In this document: piece by piece, positions 24,793 through 33,630 of the stretch | Position numbering within the stretch: the first letter of the stretch is position 1 | How the letters are laid out: each line of letters opens with the position of its first letter | Assembly: GCA_900539465.1 (NCBI GenBank) | Contig: UQCF01000004.1 | Span: 1-64,000 of the forward strand | Direction of reading: 5' to 3' | DNA from: an uncultured Ruminococcus sp. | GTDB taxonomy: Bacteria; Bacillota; Clostridia; Oscillospirales; Acutalibacteraceae | DNA: 64,000 nucleotides | Position numbers and translations under genes: made by a program | Notes under the pieces: generated by a model | Database searches by the model: none | Seen by the model: only the letters and a program-made list of their open reading frames with translations | What the model was told of the DNA's origin: nothing

Positions 24793-25683
24793 ATGAAGGA
24801 CGTTAAAATTAAATCGGTCATTTTTGCTGCGGTAATTATGGCAATAATATGGATTACGGCATTTTCTGCACAGTGCATAAATATTGACGGCAGGCAGGGC
24901 AATGCCGAGTGGAGCGACAGCGAGCTTCACTTTCTTGAAGTTCCCGATGATTTCGGCAATGATGTAAAATTTGCCTATGTACGAATTGTAACAGTGCCCG
25001 AAGAGAATAAAATCTTTTTGTGCATAGGCATAGAATACGGCAATATAAACGATCTGAACCTTGCAGGTGCAACCGTGTCTGTTTGCGGCGGTGCAGAGAT
25101 ATATTTGAGTGCCGACGGAACATACAGATGTACCGATGACTCTTATGCCGTTAAAACAGCGGCAAGCTGGTATGATTATTCAAAAAATGCGGTGATAGAG
25201 GCCGAAATTGTCAAAGCTCGGCTTGCCTCTCGCGGAAACCTAAAATTGAGAATAATTGATACTTACGGCAAAAGTTCAAATCTTTATACTGTTGATTTCG
25301 GCGAGGCGGTCGAAAGTCGGAGCGATAAAAACGCGACGGAGAAAAGCTCCGCTTCAAAAAAGACAAAAGAAGCCGCAACTGAAAAGCGCGGTACATCGGC
25401 GCGCGCAGGCAACGATTTCACATATAAACTTGCCGAAAGTGTTAAAAATACCGTTTTGCAAAGCGGCGAGGGCAAGACGCGGCAGTCTTTAACAGATGAA
25501 AACGGCAGCGTGCTTACAGATGATTTCACTGCCGTACCGCCGAGCAGAAGTGAAGAAAACAAAAAGCTGTATATTGTTTTGGGCTCTGTTTCGGCAGTTG
25601 CGGTTGCCGCTTCTGCGGTGCTCGGTTATATTCGCAAAGAAAAAGTGTCTGCGGCAAAGCAAAATAAAAATCAAGACGAATAG
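24793..25683 (+). CDS. Membrane-anchored extracellular protein, unknown function
   Basis: 296 residues: an N-terminal signal sequence or anchor (about 8-26), then an extracellular beta-rich domain to about residue 170 (INIDGRQGNAEWSDSELHF resembles the start of carbohydrate-binding-like domains of bacterial surface proteins). A Lys/Ser/Glu-rich linker follows, then a C-terminal membrane helix (about 260-280) and a basic tail. It has no LPXTG. It begins 10 bases after the mannosidase and is the last gene before the strong aro promoter. No function can be named. Confidence 0.82.
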   Translation: MKDVKIKSVIFAAVIMAIIWITAFSAQCINIDGRQGNAEWSDSELHFLEVPDDFGNDVKFAYVRIVTVPEENKIFLCIGIEYGNINDLNLAGATVSVCGGAEIYLSADGTYRCTDDSYAVKTAASWYDYSKNAVIEAEIVKARLASRGNLKLRIIDTYGKSSNLYTVDFGEAVESRSDKNATEKSSASKKTKEAATEKRGTSARAGNDFTYKLAESVKNTVLQSGEGKTRQSLTDENGSVLTDDFTAVPPSRSEENKKLYIVLGSVSAVAVAASAVLGYIRKEKVSAAKQNKNQDE

Positions 25684-25746
25684 CAGAACTTTTTATATCG
25701 GATTTTCGGTTCTTTTGAACAAATTTAATATTTTTTGAAAAAAGTG

Positions 25747-25775
25747 TTGACATCAGTGCTTTAAAGTGCTACAAT
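25747..25775 (+). promoter_or_regulatory. Promoter of the aromatic amino acid operon
   Basis: TTGACA (25747-25752), a 17-base spacer and TACAAT (25770-25775). Transcription should start near 25782, which places the leader peptide and terminator in the 5' untranslated region of the aro operon. Confidence 0.92.
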
Positions 25776-25804
25776 CACTGCATAAACAACAAGGAGACAG
25801 AAAA

Positions 25805-25888
25805 ATGCTCAGATTTTTTAACGCATCTGAATATTATTACTTTTACTTTATCGGCTCAACTGATAAGGTCTGTTTCCCTGCGGCTTAA
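25805..25888 (+). CDS. Phe/Tyr leader peptide of the aro operon
   Basis: 27 codons, with AAGGAG at normal spacing. It starts MLRFFNASEYYYFYF: two Phe, then Tyr-Tyr-Tyr-Phe-Tyr-Phe, with one more Phe near the end. Nine of 27 residues are Phe or Tyr, the end products of the operon downstream, and there is no Trp. The stop codon lies 30 bases before a strong terminator. This is the classical arrangement of ribosome-mediated attenuation: when charged Phe- or Tyr-tRNA runs short, the ribosome stalls in the Tyr/Phe run and the terminator should not form. It is too short for normal gene calling. Confidence 0.9.
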   Translation: MLRFFNASEYYYFYFIGSTDKVCFPAA

Positions 25889-25918
25889 AACAAAAACTGA
25901 AAGCATATAAAAGCTTTG

Positions 25919-25953
25919 GGTTCCGCGGCGAAACGCCGCGGAACCTTTTTTTT
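25919..25953 (+). terminator. Attenuator terminator of the aro operon
   Basis: GGTTCCGCGGCG (25919-25930) and CGCCGCGGAACC (25934-25945) form a perfect 12-bp GC-rich stem with an AAA loop, followed by eight Ts. It lies only 20 bases before the aroF ATG, so full termination would silence the operon. GCGG at 25880-25883, at the end of the leader peptide, could pair with CCGC at 25923-25926 as part of an alternative fold. Confidence 0.93.
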
Positions 25954-25973
25954 ATTTATCAGGAGGAAAAATT

Positions 25974-26987
25974 ATGGTACTCACATTAAAAAAAGACACA
26001 GATAAAAAACAGCTCGACACACTCACCGCATGGCTCAACAGTCAAAACATAAAAGTGCATATCAGCAAGGGCGAGAGCGTGACAATAGTTGGCCTTGTGG
26101 GCGACACGAGCAGACTTGACACAGACCTGATTCAGGGTCTCAGCATGGTAGAAAATGTCACAAGAATAACGGAGCCTTATAAAAATGCAAACAGAAAATT
26201 TCACCCGGCAGACACAGTTGTGGATATAGGCGGCGTTAAAATCGGCGGAGGTCATTTTCAGCTTATCGCAGGTCCGTGCTCGGTTGAGTCAAAAGAGCAG
26301 ATATGCTCCATTGCCGAAGATGTAAAAAAATCGGGCGCAGGACTTCTTCGCGGCGGTGCGTTCAAGCCCAGAACTTCACCCTACGCTTTTCAGGGTATGA
26401 GAGAAGAGGGCTTAAAGCTCCTTCTTGCCGCAAAGGAGAAAACGGGTCTTCCGATAGTGACGGAAATAATGGACGCCTCACACATAGAACTTTTTAAAGA
26501 TGTGGACGTTTTTCAGGTCGGTGCGCGCAATATGCAAAATTTTGAGCTTCTTAAAGAGCTCGGCAAAACCGACAAGCCCGTGCTTATTAAAAGAGGTCTT
26601 GCCAACACCTTGCAGGAGCTTTTGATGAGTGCCGAATATGTAATGGCAGGCGGCAACGAGAAAGTGATTCTTTGCGAGAGAGGCATACGCACCTTTGAGA
26701 CCGCAACAAGAAACACTCTTGATATTTCTGCTGTGCCCATGCTTAAAAAGATGACTCACCTGCCTGTTATCGTTGACCCCAGCCACGCGGCAGGTATCGC
26801 GGCTATGGTTCATCCGCTCTCGCTTGCGGCGGCGGCAATAGGCGCGGACGGCATAATGATAGAGGTTCACAACGACCCCGAACACGCTTTGTGCGACGGT
26901 CCGCAGGCACTCACACCGAGCGAGTTTGATTCTCTTTCAAAAGATGTGGAAAAAGTGCTCGGTGCAGTCGGCAAGTCGATAGGTTGA
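25974..26987 (+). CDS. aroF: DAHP synthase with N-terminal ferredoxin-like regulatory domain
   Basis: 337 residues. It joins phosphoenolpyruvate and erythrose-4-phosphate, the first step of the shikimate pathway. Residues 1-67 form the ferredoxin-like regulatory domain found in AroF of Thermotoga type, where tyrosine inhibits. The catalytic barrel has GPCSVES, LLRGGAFKPRTSPYAFQG, VIVDPSHAAG and the metal/PEP residues expected for the KDSA-like class. It is the first gene after the attenuator, with AGGAGG before the ATG. Combined allosteric and attenuation control by aromatic amino acids is likely. Confidence 0.96.
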   Translation: MVLTLKKDTDKKQLDTLTAWLNSQNIKVHISKGESVTIVGLVGDTSRLDTDLIQGLSMVENVTRITEPYKNANRKFHPADTVVDIGGVKIGGGHFQLIAGPCSVESKEQICSIAEDVKKSGAGLLRGGAFKPRTSPYAFQGMREEGLKLLLAAKEKTGLPIVTEIMDASHIELFKDVDVFQVGARNMQNFELLKELGKTDKPVLIKRGLANTLQELLMSAEYVMAGGNEKVILCERGIRTFETATRNTLDISAVPMLKKMTHLPVIVDPSHAAGIAAMVHPLSLAAAAIGADGIMIEVHNDPEHALCDGPQALTPSEFDSLSKDVEKVLGAVGKSIG

Positions 26988-27000
26988 TGGAGGGTGTATT

Positions 27001-27855
27001 ATGGTAATCGGAGTAGTCGGTCTTGGGCTTATAGGCGGTTCAATGGCAAAAGCGTTAAAAGAGAACACAAAACATACTGTTTTGGGCTATGATATAAAGC
27101 TCAGCGAGATTTATGCCGCAGAGCTTGTCGGCTCGGTTGACGGTGCTCTCGGCGACGAGAATATAGGCGAGTGCGATTTTGTTATTGCCGCGGCATATCC
27201 GCAGGGAGTTATAGATTTTGTAAAAAATAATGCCAAAAAGTTTAAAAAAGGTGCAATCGTCATAGATTGCGGCGGCACAAAAAGGGTGGTTTGCCGCGAA
27301 CTTTATCCTGTTGCGGATGAAAACGGCTTTGAATTTATCGGCGGTCACCCCATGGCGGGCACGCAGTTTTCGGGTTTTAGACATTCGAGAGCAAACCTTT
27401 ATAAGGGTGCCACAATGCTTCTCGCTCCGCAGGATAAAACAAGCATTGAGACAAGAGAAAAGGCGAGAGACCTTTTTCTTGAAACGGGCTTCGGCAGAGT
27501 TCAGTTCACAACACCCGAGCAGCATGACCGTGTTATCGGCTACACCTCGCAGCTGCCGCACATAATCTCAAACGCATATGTCAAAAGCCCCAATGCTTTG
27601 GATCAGCGCGGATTTTCGGCAGGCAGCTACAAGGATTTATCGCGTGTGGCAAGGCTGAACGAGCCGATGTGGACGGAGCTGTTTTTAGAAAACAGAGAGA
27701 ATATAATTTTTGAAATAGATACGCTTATAGAGAATTTGAAGCAATACAGCGACGCGATAAAGGCAAACGACGCCGATGCGCTGATTGCGCTTTTGCGCGA
27801 CGGAACACAGAAAAAAGAAAGGGCTGATAAGGGTGTCTCAAACAGTAAGAATTGA
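27001..27855 (+). CDS. tyrA: Prephenate dehydrogenase
   Basis: 284 residues. NAD(P)-dependent, it oxidises prephenate to 4-hydroxyphenylpyruvate, the tyrosine branch. The Rossmann start IGVVGLGLIGGSMAKAL and the substrate-site blocks GGHPMAGTQFSGF and IGYTSQLPHIISNA are clear. No ACT domain follows the catalytic part, so feedback control may rely on DAHP synthase and attenuation. It lies 13 bases after aroF, and its 3' end overlaps aroB by 23 bases. Confidence 0.95.
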   Translation: MVIGVVGLGLIGGSMAKALKENTKHTVLGYDIKLSEIYAAELVGSVDGALGDENIGECDFVIAAAYPQGVIDFVKNNAKKFKKGAIVIDCGGTKRVVCRELYPVADENGFEFIGGHPMAGTQFSGFRHSRANLYKGATMLLAPQDKTSIETREKARDLFLETGFGRVQFTTPEQHDRVIGYTSQLPHIISNAYVKSPNALDQRGFSAGSYKDLSRVARLNEPMWTELFLENRENIIFEIDTLIENLKQYSDAIKANDADALIALLRDGTQKKERADKGVSNSKN

Positions 27856-28888
27856 AGCCTCGGGCAGTTATGACGTTGTTATAGGCAAGTCGCTTTTAGA
27901 TTCTGCCGGCAAAATGTGCGGCGAGATTTTTTCCGCAGGCAAGGCGATGATAGTGACCGATGACAAGGTTGCGCCGCTCTACCTCGAAAGAGTAAAAAAA
28001 TCTTTTGAAAACGCCGGCTTCACCGCAGCCGAATTTATATTTAAAAACGGAGAAGAGTCAAAAAACATTAACACACTCTCATCTTTGCTTGAGTGCATGG
28101 CAGAGAATAAAATAACGAGAAGCGACACGGTAGTTGCCCTCGGCGGCGGAGTAACGGGGGATATGGCAGGCTTTGCGGCGGCGGTTTATTTAAGGGGCGT
28201 TCGCTTTGTGCAGATACCCACGACCCTTTTGGCGGCGGTGGATTCATCTGTGGGCGGCAAGACCGCTGTTGACCTCAAGGCGGGCAAAAATCTTGCAGGC
28301 TCGTTTTATCAGCCGTCTGCCGTGATTTGCGATATAGAAACGCTTGATACTTTAGACGACGCGGTCTTTGCACAGGGCATGGCAGAGGTCATAAAATACG
28401 GCGTTATATTTGATAAAGACCTTTTTAATCTAACAAAGAGCGGCGACGTCAAGGGCAATATTGAGCACATAATCAAAAGGTGCGTTGAGCTTAAAAGAGA
28501 CGTTGTTCAAAAAGATGAGCACGATAACGGCGAAAGACAGCTCTTAAACTTCGGTCATACAGTAGGTCACGCGATTGAAAAGTGCAGCGGCTTCACCGTT
28601 GCACACGGCGAGGCAGTGGCAATCGGCATGGTTATAGCCGCAAAAGCCGCATATTCTTTGGGCTGGTCAAAAGAGGACTGCACGGCCGATATAATCACCG
28701 CACTTAAAAACAATGCTTTGCCTACGGAGTGCAAATTCTCTGCCGAGGAGCTTTTTGAGGTTGCGCTCAATGATAAGAAACGTTCCGGCAGCAGTATAAA
28801 CCTCGTTATCCCCGAGATCATGGGCAAATGTGTGCTCAGAAAAACAGATGCAAACGACGTACTTGAATTTATAAAGCGCGGTGTATAA
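27833..28888 (+). CDS. aroB: 3-dehydroquinate synthase
   Basis: 351 residues from a GTG start at 27833, chosen because GAAAGGG lies nine bases upstream and because VSQTVRIEASGSYDVVIG is the expected N-terminus; longer frames only overlap tyrA. It converts DAHP to 3-dehydroquinate using NAD and a metal. Motifs: ALGGGVTGDMAGFAAAVYLR, PTTLLAAVDSSVGGKTAVDL and the metal ligands in GHTVGHAIE. It is translationally coupled to tyrA, and its stop lies one base before the aroA start. Confidence 0.95.
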   Translation: MSQTVRIEASGSYDVVIGKSLLDSAGKMCGEIFSAGKAMIVTDDKVAPLYLERVKKSFENAGFTAAEFIFKNGEESKNINTLSSLLECMAENKITRSDTVVALGGGVTGDMAGFAAAVYLRGVRFVQIPTTLLAAVDSSVGGKTAVDLKAGKNLAGSFYQPSAVICDIETLDTLDDAVFAQGMAEVIKYGVIFDKDLFNLTKSGDVKGNIEHIIKRCVELKRDVVQKDEHDNGERQLLNFGHTVGHAIEKCSGFTVAHGEAVAIGMVIAAKAAYSLGWSKEDCTADIITALKNNALPTECKFSAEELFEVALNDKKRSGSSINLVIPEIMGKCVLRKTDANDVLEFIKRGV

Positions 28889-28889
28889 C

Positions 28890-30161
28890 ATGGACACAAA
28901 GGTTACACTTAAAAATACAGACGGAAAAATTTCTGCAATACCGTCAAAATCAGACGTTCACAGGGCACTCATCTGCGCCGTTTTGGCAGACAGAGAGAGC
29001 CGTGTGAACTTTGCCTGTTCATCGCAGGATATAGACGCAACAATATCCTGCCTTGTATCGCTTGGCGCGGAGATTAAAAGGGACGGGTGCGGAGCGACGG
29101 TTGTTCCGATAAAAGAGGTCAAAAAGAATATTTTGCTCGATTGCGGCGAGAGCGGCTCCACCATAAGATTTATGCTGCCCGTTGCGGCGGCGCTCGGTGC
29201 CGAGGCGCGGTTCACCGGTCACGGCAGGCTTTCGCAAAGACCGTTGGAACCCCTTGCACGGGTTATGGAGAAAAACGGCTGTGAATTTTCTCGGCTCGGC
29301 GAATTTCCGCTGAAGGTCGGCGGCGAGCTTAAAGGCTCTCGGTATGAAATAAGAGGCGATGTCAGCTCTCAGTATATTACGGGGCTTCTCTTGTCCTTGC
29401 CGATATTCGGCAGGGGAGGAAAAATAACGGTTATTCCGCCGATTGAATCAGAAAAATATATTGACATGACGGTTGACACTATGAGAAAATACGGTATAGA
29501 CATAAAAAAAGACGGCAATGTTTTTTCTGTGCCGAGCGGCTCTTTTTATAAGGTGCAAAACAACGTCTATTCTTCTGACGGCGACTGGTCAAACGCGGCG
29601 TTCTTTCTTTGCGCGGCGGCGATAAACGGCAATGTAAAATATGAGGGAGTATATAAAAACTCGCTTCAGGGCGATAAGAAAATTGTATCTGTTTTAAAGG
29701 ATTTCGGCGCAAACGTCACATGGGGCGATGACTTTGTTTCGGTCTCATCATCGGGTCTTAAAGGCATCGATATAGACGCTTCTCAAATCCCCGACCTTGT
29801 GCCTGTGCTTGCGGTCACCGCGGCGTTTGCCGAGGGCAAAACAAAAATTTATAATGCCGCGCGTCTCAGAATAAAAGAGAGCGACCGACTTGCCGCGATA
29901 ACAAAGTCGCTTCAAAATATCGGTGCCGAGGTTAAAGAATACCCCGACGCACTCGAAATAATCGGCAGCAAAAATGCAAAGTACCAAGGAACGGTGGACA
30001 GCTTTAACGACCACAGAATCGTTATGTCAATGGCGGTTGCTTCGTCAAACGGCGGCAGCATCACAATAAAAAATGCCGAGGCAGTTAACAAATCGTATCC
30101 GTCATTTTTTGAGGATTTTAAATTATTAGGAGGAAAATGCGATGTCTTGCAGTTTCGGTGA
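28890..30161 (+). CDS. aroA: 5-enolpyruvylshikimate-3-phosphate synthase
   Basis: 423 residues from the ATG at 28890; a GTG at 28881 overlaps the aroB stop and is less likely. It transfers enolpyruvyl from PEP to shikimate-3-phosphate. The substrate loop IPSKSDVHRALICA, the block CGESGSTIRFMLPVAAALG, and the later LRIKESDRLAAI and DSFNDHRIVMSMAV are present. The loop SGSTIR replaces the NAGTAMR seen in class I enzymes. Its 3' end overlaps aroC by 20 bases. Confidence 0.95.
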   Translation: MDTKVTLKNTDGKISAIPSKSDVHRALICAVLADRESRVNFACSSQDIDATISCLVSLGAEIKRDGCGATVVPIKEVKKNILLDCGESGSTIRFMLPVAAALGAEARFTGHGRLSQRPLEPLARVMEKNGCEFSRLGEFPLKVGGELKGSRYEIRGDVSSQYITGLLLSLPIFGRGGKITVIPPIESEKYIDMTVDTMRKYGIDIKKDGNVFSVPSGSFYKVQNNVYSSDGDWSNAAFFLCAAAINGNVKYEGVYKNSLQGDKKIVSVLKDFGANVTWGDDFVSVSSSGLKGIDIDASQIPDLVPVLAVTAAFAEGKTKIYNAARLRIKESDRLAAITKSLQNIGAEVKEYPDALEIIGSKNAKYQGTVDSFNDHRIVMSMAVASSNGGSITIKNAEAVNKSYPSFFEDFKLLGGKCDVLQFR

Positions 30162-31224
30162 CAATATAAAGCTTACCGTTTTCGGTCAGTCTCATTCCGA
30201 GAGTATAGGCTGTGTGTTAGACGGTGTGCCGGCAGGTGAGAGGGTAGATATTGACTCTCTTCTTTCGTTCATGGCGCGGCGCGCTCCGGGGCAAAACGCA
30301 TTTTCAACTCCGCGCAAAGAGGCAGATATACCCGATATAGTTTCGGGCATAACAGAGGGTATGACCTGCGGCGCACCGATATGCGCCGTGATAAAAAACA
30401 CAAATACACGCTCGGGTGATTACGACAAATTAAAAAACACCCCGAGACCGGGCCATGCGGATTTCACCGCTTTTATAAAACATTCGGGTCATAACGACGC
30501 ACGCGGCGGCGGCAATTTCTCGGGCAGAATGACGGCTCCGCTGTGCTTTGCGGGCGGAGTTTTGATGCAGATATTAAAAAGGCGGGGCATAGAGGTTGCC
30601 GCGCATATTTACAGCATAAAAGATGAATATGACGACACAGCCGATCCCGTAACGGGCGATATGGAAAAGCTTAAAGCCGCACAGAAAAAGCCGTTCCCTG
30701 TTATAAACGACGCGGCGGGCGAGAGAATGAAAGAAAAAATCCTCTCTGCAAAAAAAGAGGGCGACTCCGTCGGAGGCATAATCGAATGTGTTATAACGGG
30801 TGTGCCGGCAGGCGTGGGCGAGCCGATATTTGACGGAATAGAAAACCGTATAAGCGCGTGCGTTTTCGGTGTGCCTGCGGTTAAGGGCATTGAGTTCGGC
30901 TCGGGCTTTGCGGCGGCTTCGCTTTTCGGCAGTGAAAATAACGACGCATTTTGCTTTGATAAAGACAAAAACATAAAAACAAAAACCAACAATCACGGCG
31001 GAATTTTGGGCGGAATATCATCGGGTATGCCGATAGTTTTCAGAGTGGCAATGAAGCCCACGCCCTCAATAGCCAAAGAGCAGATTACCGCCGACCTCGC
31101 TTCGGGTGAAGAAAAACCGCTTGTAATCGGAGGGCGGCATGACCCGTGCATAGTTCAAAGAGCGGTGCCGGTTATTGAATCGGCGGCAGCTCTGGCGATG
31201 GCAGATCTTTTGCTAAACAGGTGA
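30142..31224 (+). CDS. aroC: Chorismate synthase
   Basis: 360 residues. It needs reduced FMN to remove phosphate from EPSP and give chorismate. Family signatures: the start FGDNIKLTVFGQSHSESIG, RRAPGQNAFSTPRKEAD, GRMTAPLCFAGG and ATMKPTP-like AMKPTPSIAKEQ. A strong AGGAGG lies inside the end of aroA, before this ATG. Confidence 0.96.
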   Translation: MSCSFGDNIKLTVFGQSHSESIGCVLDGVPAGERVDIDSLLSFMARRAPGQNAFSTPRKEADIPDIVSGITEGMTCGAPICAVIKNTNTRSGDYDKLKNTPRPGHADFTAFIKHSGHNDARGGGNFSGRMTAPLCFAGGVLMQILKRRGIEVAAHIYSIKDEYDDTADPVTGDMEKLKAAQKKPFPVINDAAGERMKEKILSAKKEGDSVGGIIECVITGVPAGVGEPIFDGIENRISACVFGVPAVKGIEFGSGFAAASLFGSENNDAFCFDKDKNIKTKTNNHGGILGGISSGMPIVFRVAMKPTPSIAKEQITADLASGEEKPLVIGGRHDPCIVQRAVPVIESAAALAMADLLLNR

Positions 31225-31228
31225 TAAA

Positions 31229-32377
31229 ATGGAACTCGACTTAAATAAAATCAGAGAAGAAATAAACGAAACGGACGACAGCATTGCAAAACTCTTTGAA
31301 AAAAGAATGAATCTTGCGGGCAAGGTCGCAGAATATAAACGCCAAAATGACATGGCTGTTTATGACAGAAAAAGAGAGCGCGATATAATCAACCGCGTAA
31401 GCTCCGAGGTGAGCGAGGATTTAGGCTCGTATGCAAAAATTTTGTATTCAACCATGTTTCAGCTCAGCCGTTCATATCAGTTTAAACAGCTGTCTTCGGA
31501 GTCGCCCATAACTCTTAACATGAAACGTGCGCTTGAAGAAACTCCGCAGCTTTTTCCGCAGGCGGCAAAGGTCGCTTGCCAGGGGGTAGAGGGCGCATAT
31601 TCTCAAAGTGCGTGCGACAGGCTTTTTAATAACCCCGATATAAAATATTACAAAACCTGGGAGGACGTCTGCAAAGCTGTTGAAAACTCAGATTGCAGAT
31701 ACGGTGTTTTGCCGCTTGAAAACAGCACGGCAGGCACGGTCAATGCGGTGTATGACCTTTTGGGCAAATATAAATTTTATATTGTCAGAAGCGTTAAGCT
31801 TAAAATTTATCACAGCCTTCTTGCAAAAAGAGGCACAAAGCTCGAGAATATAAAAGAGATAGTTTCTCACGAGCAGGCAATCAGGCAGTGCAGCGAATTT
31901 ATTTCTTCTTTGGGCGATGTTAAGGTTACGGTTTATGAAAACACCGCCGCCGCGGCAGAGTATGTTTCAAAATGCGGCAGAAATGATATTGCCGCCATCG
32001 GCTCGCCCGATTGCGCGGAGCTTTATAACCTTGTCGGCATAAGAGACGACATTATGAACACCGACAATAACTACACAAGATTTATCTGCATTTCAAAAGA
32101 ACTTGAGATTTATCCCGGCGCACACAAGACGAGCGTTATTTTCAAAGCTCCTCACAGACCGGGTGCTCTTTATGACGTGCTTTCAAAATTCAGAGCGGTG
32201 GATATAAACATCAGCAAGCTTGAAAGCCGACCCATACCCGGCAGAGATTTTGAGTTTAAATTCTATATAGACGTTGCCGCTTCGGTTTACAGACCCGAGC
32301 TTACTGACCTTATAAACGAGCTTGACTCAGAGCTTGAATTTTTTGATTATCTCGGCACCTACACAGAGATTTCTTGA
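31229..32377 (+). CDS. pheA: Bifunctional chorismate mutase/prephenate dehydratase
   Basis: 382 residues in three parts: an AroQ-type chorismate mutase (about 1-85, EINETDDSIAKLFEKRMNLA), a prephenate dehydratase (about 108-285, VACQGVEGAYSQSACDRLF, then PLENSTAGTVNAVYDLL) and a C-terminal ACT domain (about 295-375, HRPGALYDVLSKF...NISKLESRP). The ACT domain should give feedback control by phenylalanine. Together with tyrA it sends chorismate to both phenylpyruvate and hydroxyphenylpyruvate. It starts 4 bases after aroC. Confidence 0.96.
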   Translation: MELDLNKIREEINETDDSIAKLFEKRMNLAGKVAEYKRQNDMAVYDRKRERDIINRVSSEVSEDLGSYAKILYSTMFQLSRSYQFKQLSSESPITLNMKRALEETPQLFPQAAKVACQGVEGAYSQSACDRLFNNPDIKYYKTWEDVCKAVENSDCRYGVLPLENSTAGTVNAVYDLLGKYKFYIVRSVKLKIYHSLLAKRGTKLENIKEIVSHEQAIRQCSEFISSLGDVKVTVYENTAAAAEYVSKCGRNDIAAIGSPDCAELYNLVGIRDDIMNTDNNYTRFICISKELEIYPGAHKTSVIFKAPHRPGALYDVLSKFRAVDINISKLESRPIPGRDFEFKFYIDVAASVYRPELTDLINELDSELEFFDYLGTYTEIS

Positions 32378-32388
32378 GGAGGCAGAGC

Positions 32389-33630
32389 ATGAAACCTTTC
32401 GGACTTCTCGGCAGAAAACTCTCTCACAGCATTTCACCCGAAATTCACGCAGAGCTTTGCGATTATGAATATCTGCTTTTTGAAAAAGAACCGCAGGAGC
32501 TTGACGGATTTTTTGAAGAAAAAAATTTCAGCGGACTGAACGTCACAATACCTTACAAAAAAGACGTTATAAAATACTGCTCGGCTCTTTCGCCGGCGGC
32601 AGAAAAAATCGGCAGCGTAAATACAATAACCATAAAAAAAGACGGCACGCTTTTCGGCGATAATTCGGATTACTTCGGCTTTTCTTATATGATAGAAAAA
32701 AGCGGAGTGCAAATTAAAGATAAAATCTGCCTTATACTCGGCACGGGCGGCGCTTCGCTCACGGTGAAAGCGGTGCTTTGCGACCTCGGCGCAAAAGAAG
32801 TGATTTTTGTTTCGAGAAGCGGAGAAGTGAATTATCAAAATATCTATGACGTTTGCTCTTCGGCTCAGGTGATAGTCAACGCAACGCCTGTCGGTATGTA
32901 CCCGAATAACGGAGAAAAAGTTATTGATATAAGCCGTTTTAAAAATCTTTGCGGAGTGTTTGACCTCATATACAATCCCTCGCTTACGCCGATTTTGTAT
33001 GACGCAAAAAATTTGAATATTCCCTATGCCGGCGGACTCAATATGCTTGTCGCTCAGGCACATATGTCGGCGGAAGAATTTATCCAAAATAAAATTCCGC
33101 GCGAAAAAATCGAATCGACGGTAAAAAAAATAGAAAAATCGCGCAGAAATATTGTGCTTATAGGTATGCCCGGCAGCGGCAAAAGCACAATGGCAAATTT
33201 TCTCGGTCAAGAGCTTAAAAGAGAAGTTTTTGACACTGATTTAATGACAGAAGAAAGATGCAAAATAACCATACCCGAAATGTTTTCAAAATACGGCGAA
33301 AAATATTTCAGAGACGAAGAGACAAAATCTGCCTGCGAAGCCGGCAAAAAAAGCGGCGTGATAATAGCGACCGGCGGCGGAGCGGTTTTGAGAGAAGAAA
33401 ACAGATATTTCTTAAAACAAAACAGCATAATTGTTTTGCTTAAAAAGGACGCGTCCTTGCTTCAAAGAGACGGACGTCCGCTTTCTAAAAGCCTTGAAGA
33501 AGTTAAAAGAATAGAGAAAGAGAGAAAGCCGATTTATGAGGGCTTTGCCGATGTCACGATAGACGTTGACCCAGACGAGAGCATAACCGGCAAAAAAATT
33601 CTCGAAAAATTAAAAGGAGAGATACTGTGA
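32389..33630 (+). CDS. Fused shikimate dehydrogenase-shikimate kinase (AroE-AroK)
   Basis: 413 residues from the ATG at 32389 (GAGGAGG at 32376-32382). Residues 1-250 are shikimate dehydrogenase: GLLGRKLSHSISPEIH, NVTIPYK, the NADP loop LGTGGASLTV and ending GGLNMLVAQA. Residues 255-413 are shikimate kinase, with the P-loop GMPGSGKST from Gly259, VFDTD, GGGAVLREENR and LQRDGRPL. Carrying out steps 4 and 5 on one chain is unusual for bacteria, where the two are mostly separate. No frameshift or internal start with a good ribosome site is seen at the junction, so it looks like a true fusion. Confidence 0.94.
   Translation: MKPFGLLGRKLSHSISPEIHAELCDYEYLLFEKEPQELDGFFEEKNFSGLNVTIPYKKDVIKYCSALSPAAEKIGSVNTITIKKDGTLFGDNSDYFGFSYMIEKSGVQIKDKICLILGTGGASLTVKAVLCDLGAKEVIFVSRSGEVNYQNIYDVCSSAQVIVNATPVGMYPNNGEKVIDISRFKNLCGVFDLIYNPSLTPILYDAKNLNIPYAGGLNMLVAQAHMSAEEFIQNKIPREKIESTVKKIEKSRRNIVLIGMPGSGKSTMANFLGQELKREVFDTDLMTEERCKITIPEMFSKYGEKYFRDEETKSACEAGKKSGVIIATGGGAVLREENRYFLKQNSIIVLLKKDASLLQRDGRPLSKSLEEVKRIEKERKPIYEGFADVTIDVDPDESITGKKILEKLKGEIL

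Noticed and set aside
25776..25973. T-box riboswitch in the aro leader
   Set aside because: No T-box sequence (AGGGTGGNACCGCG) or specifier stem is seen; the Tyr/Phe-rich short frame explains the leader better.
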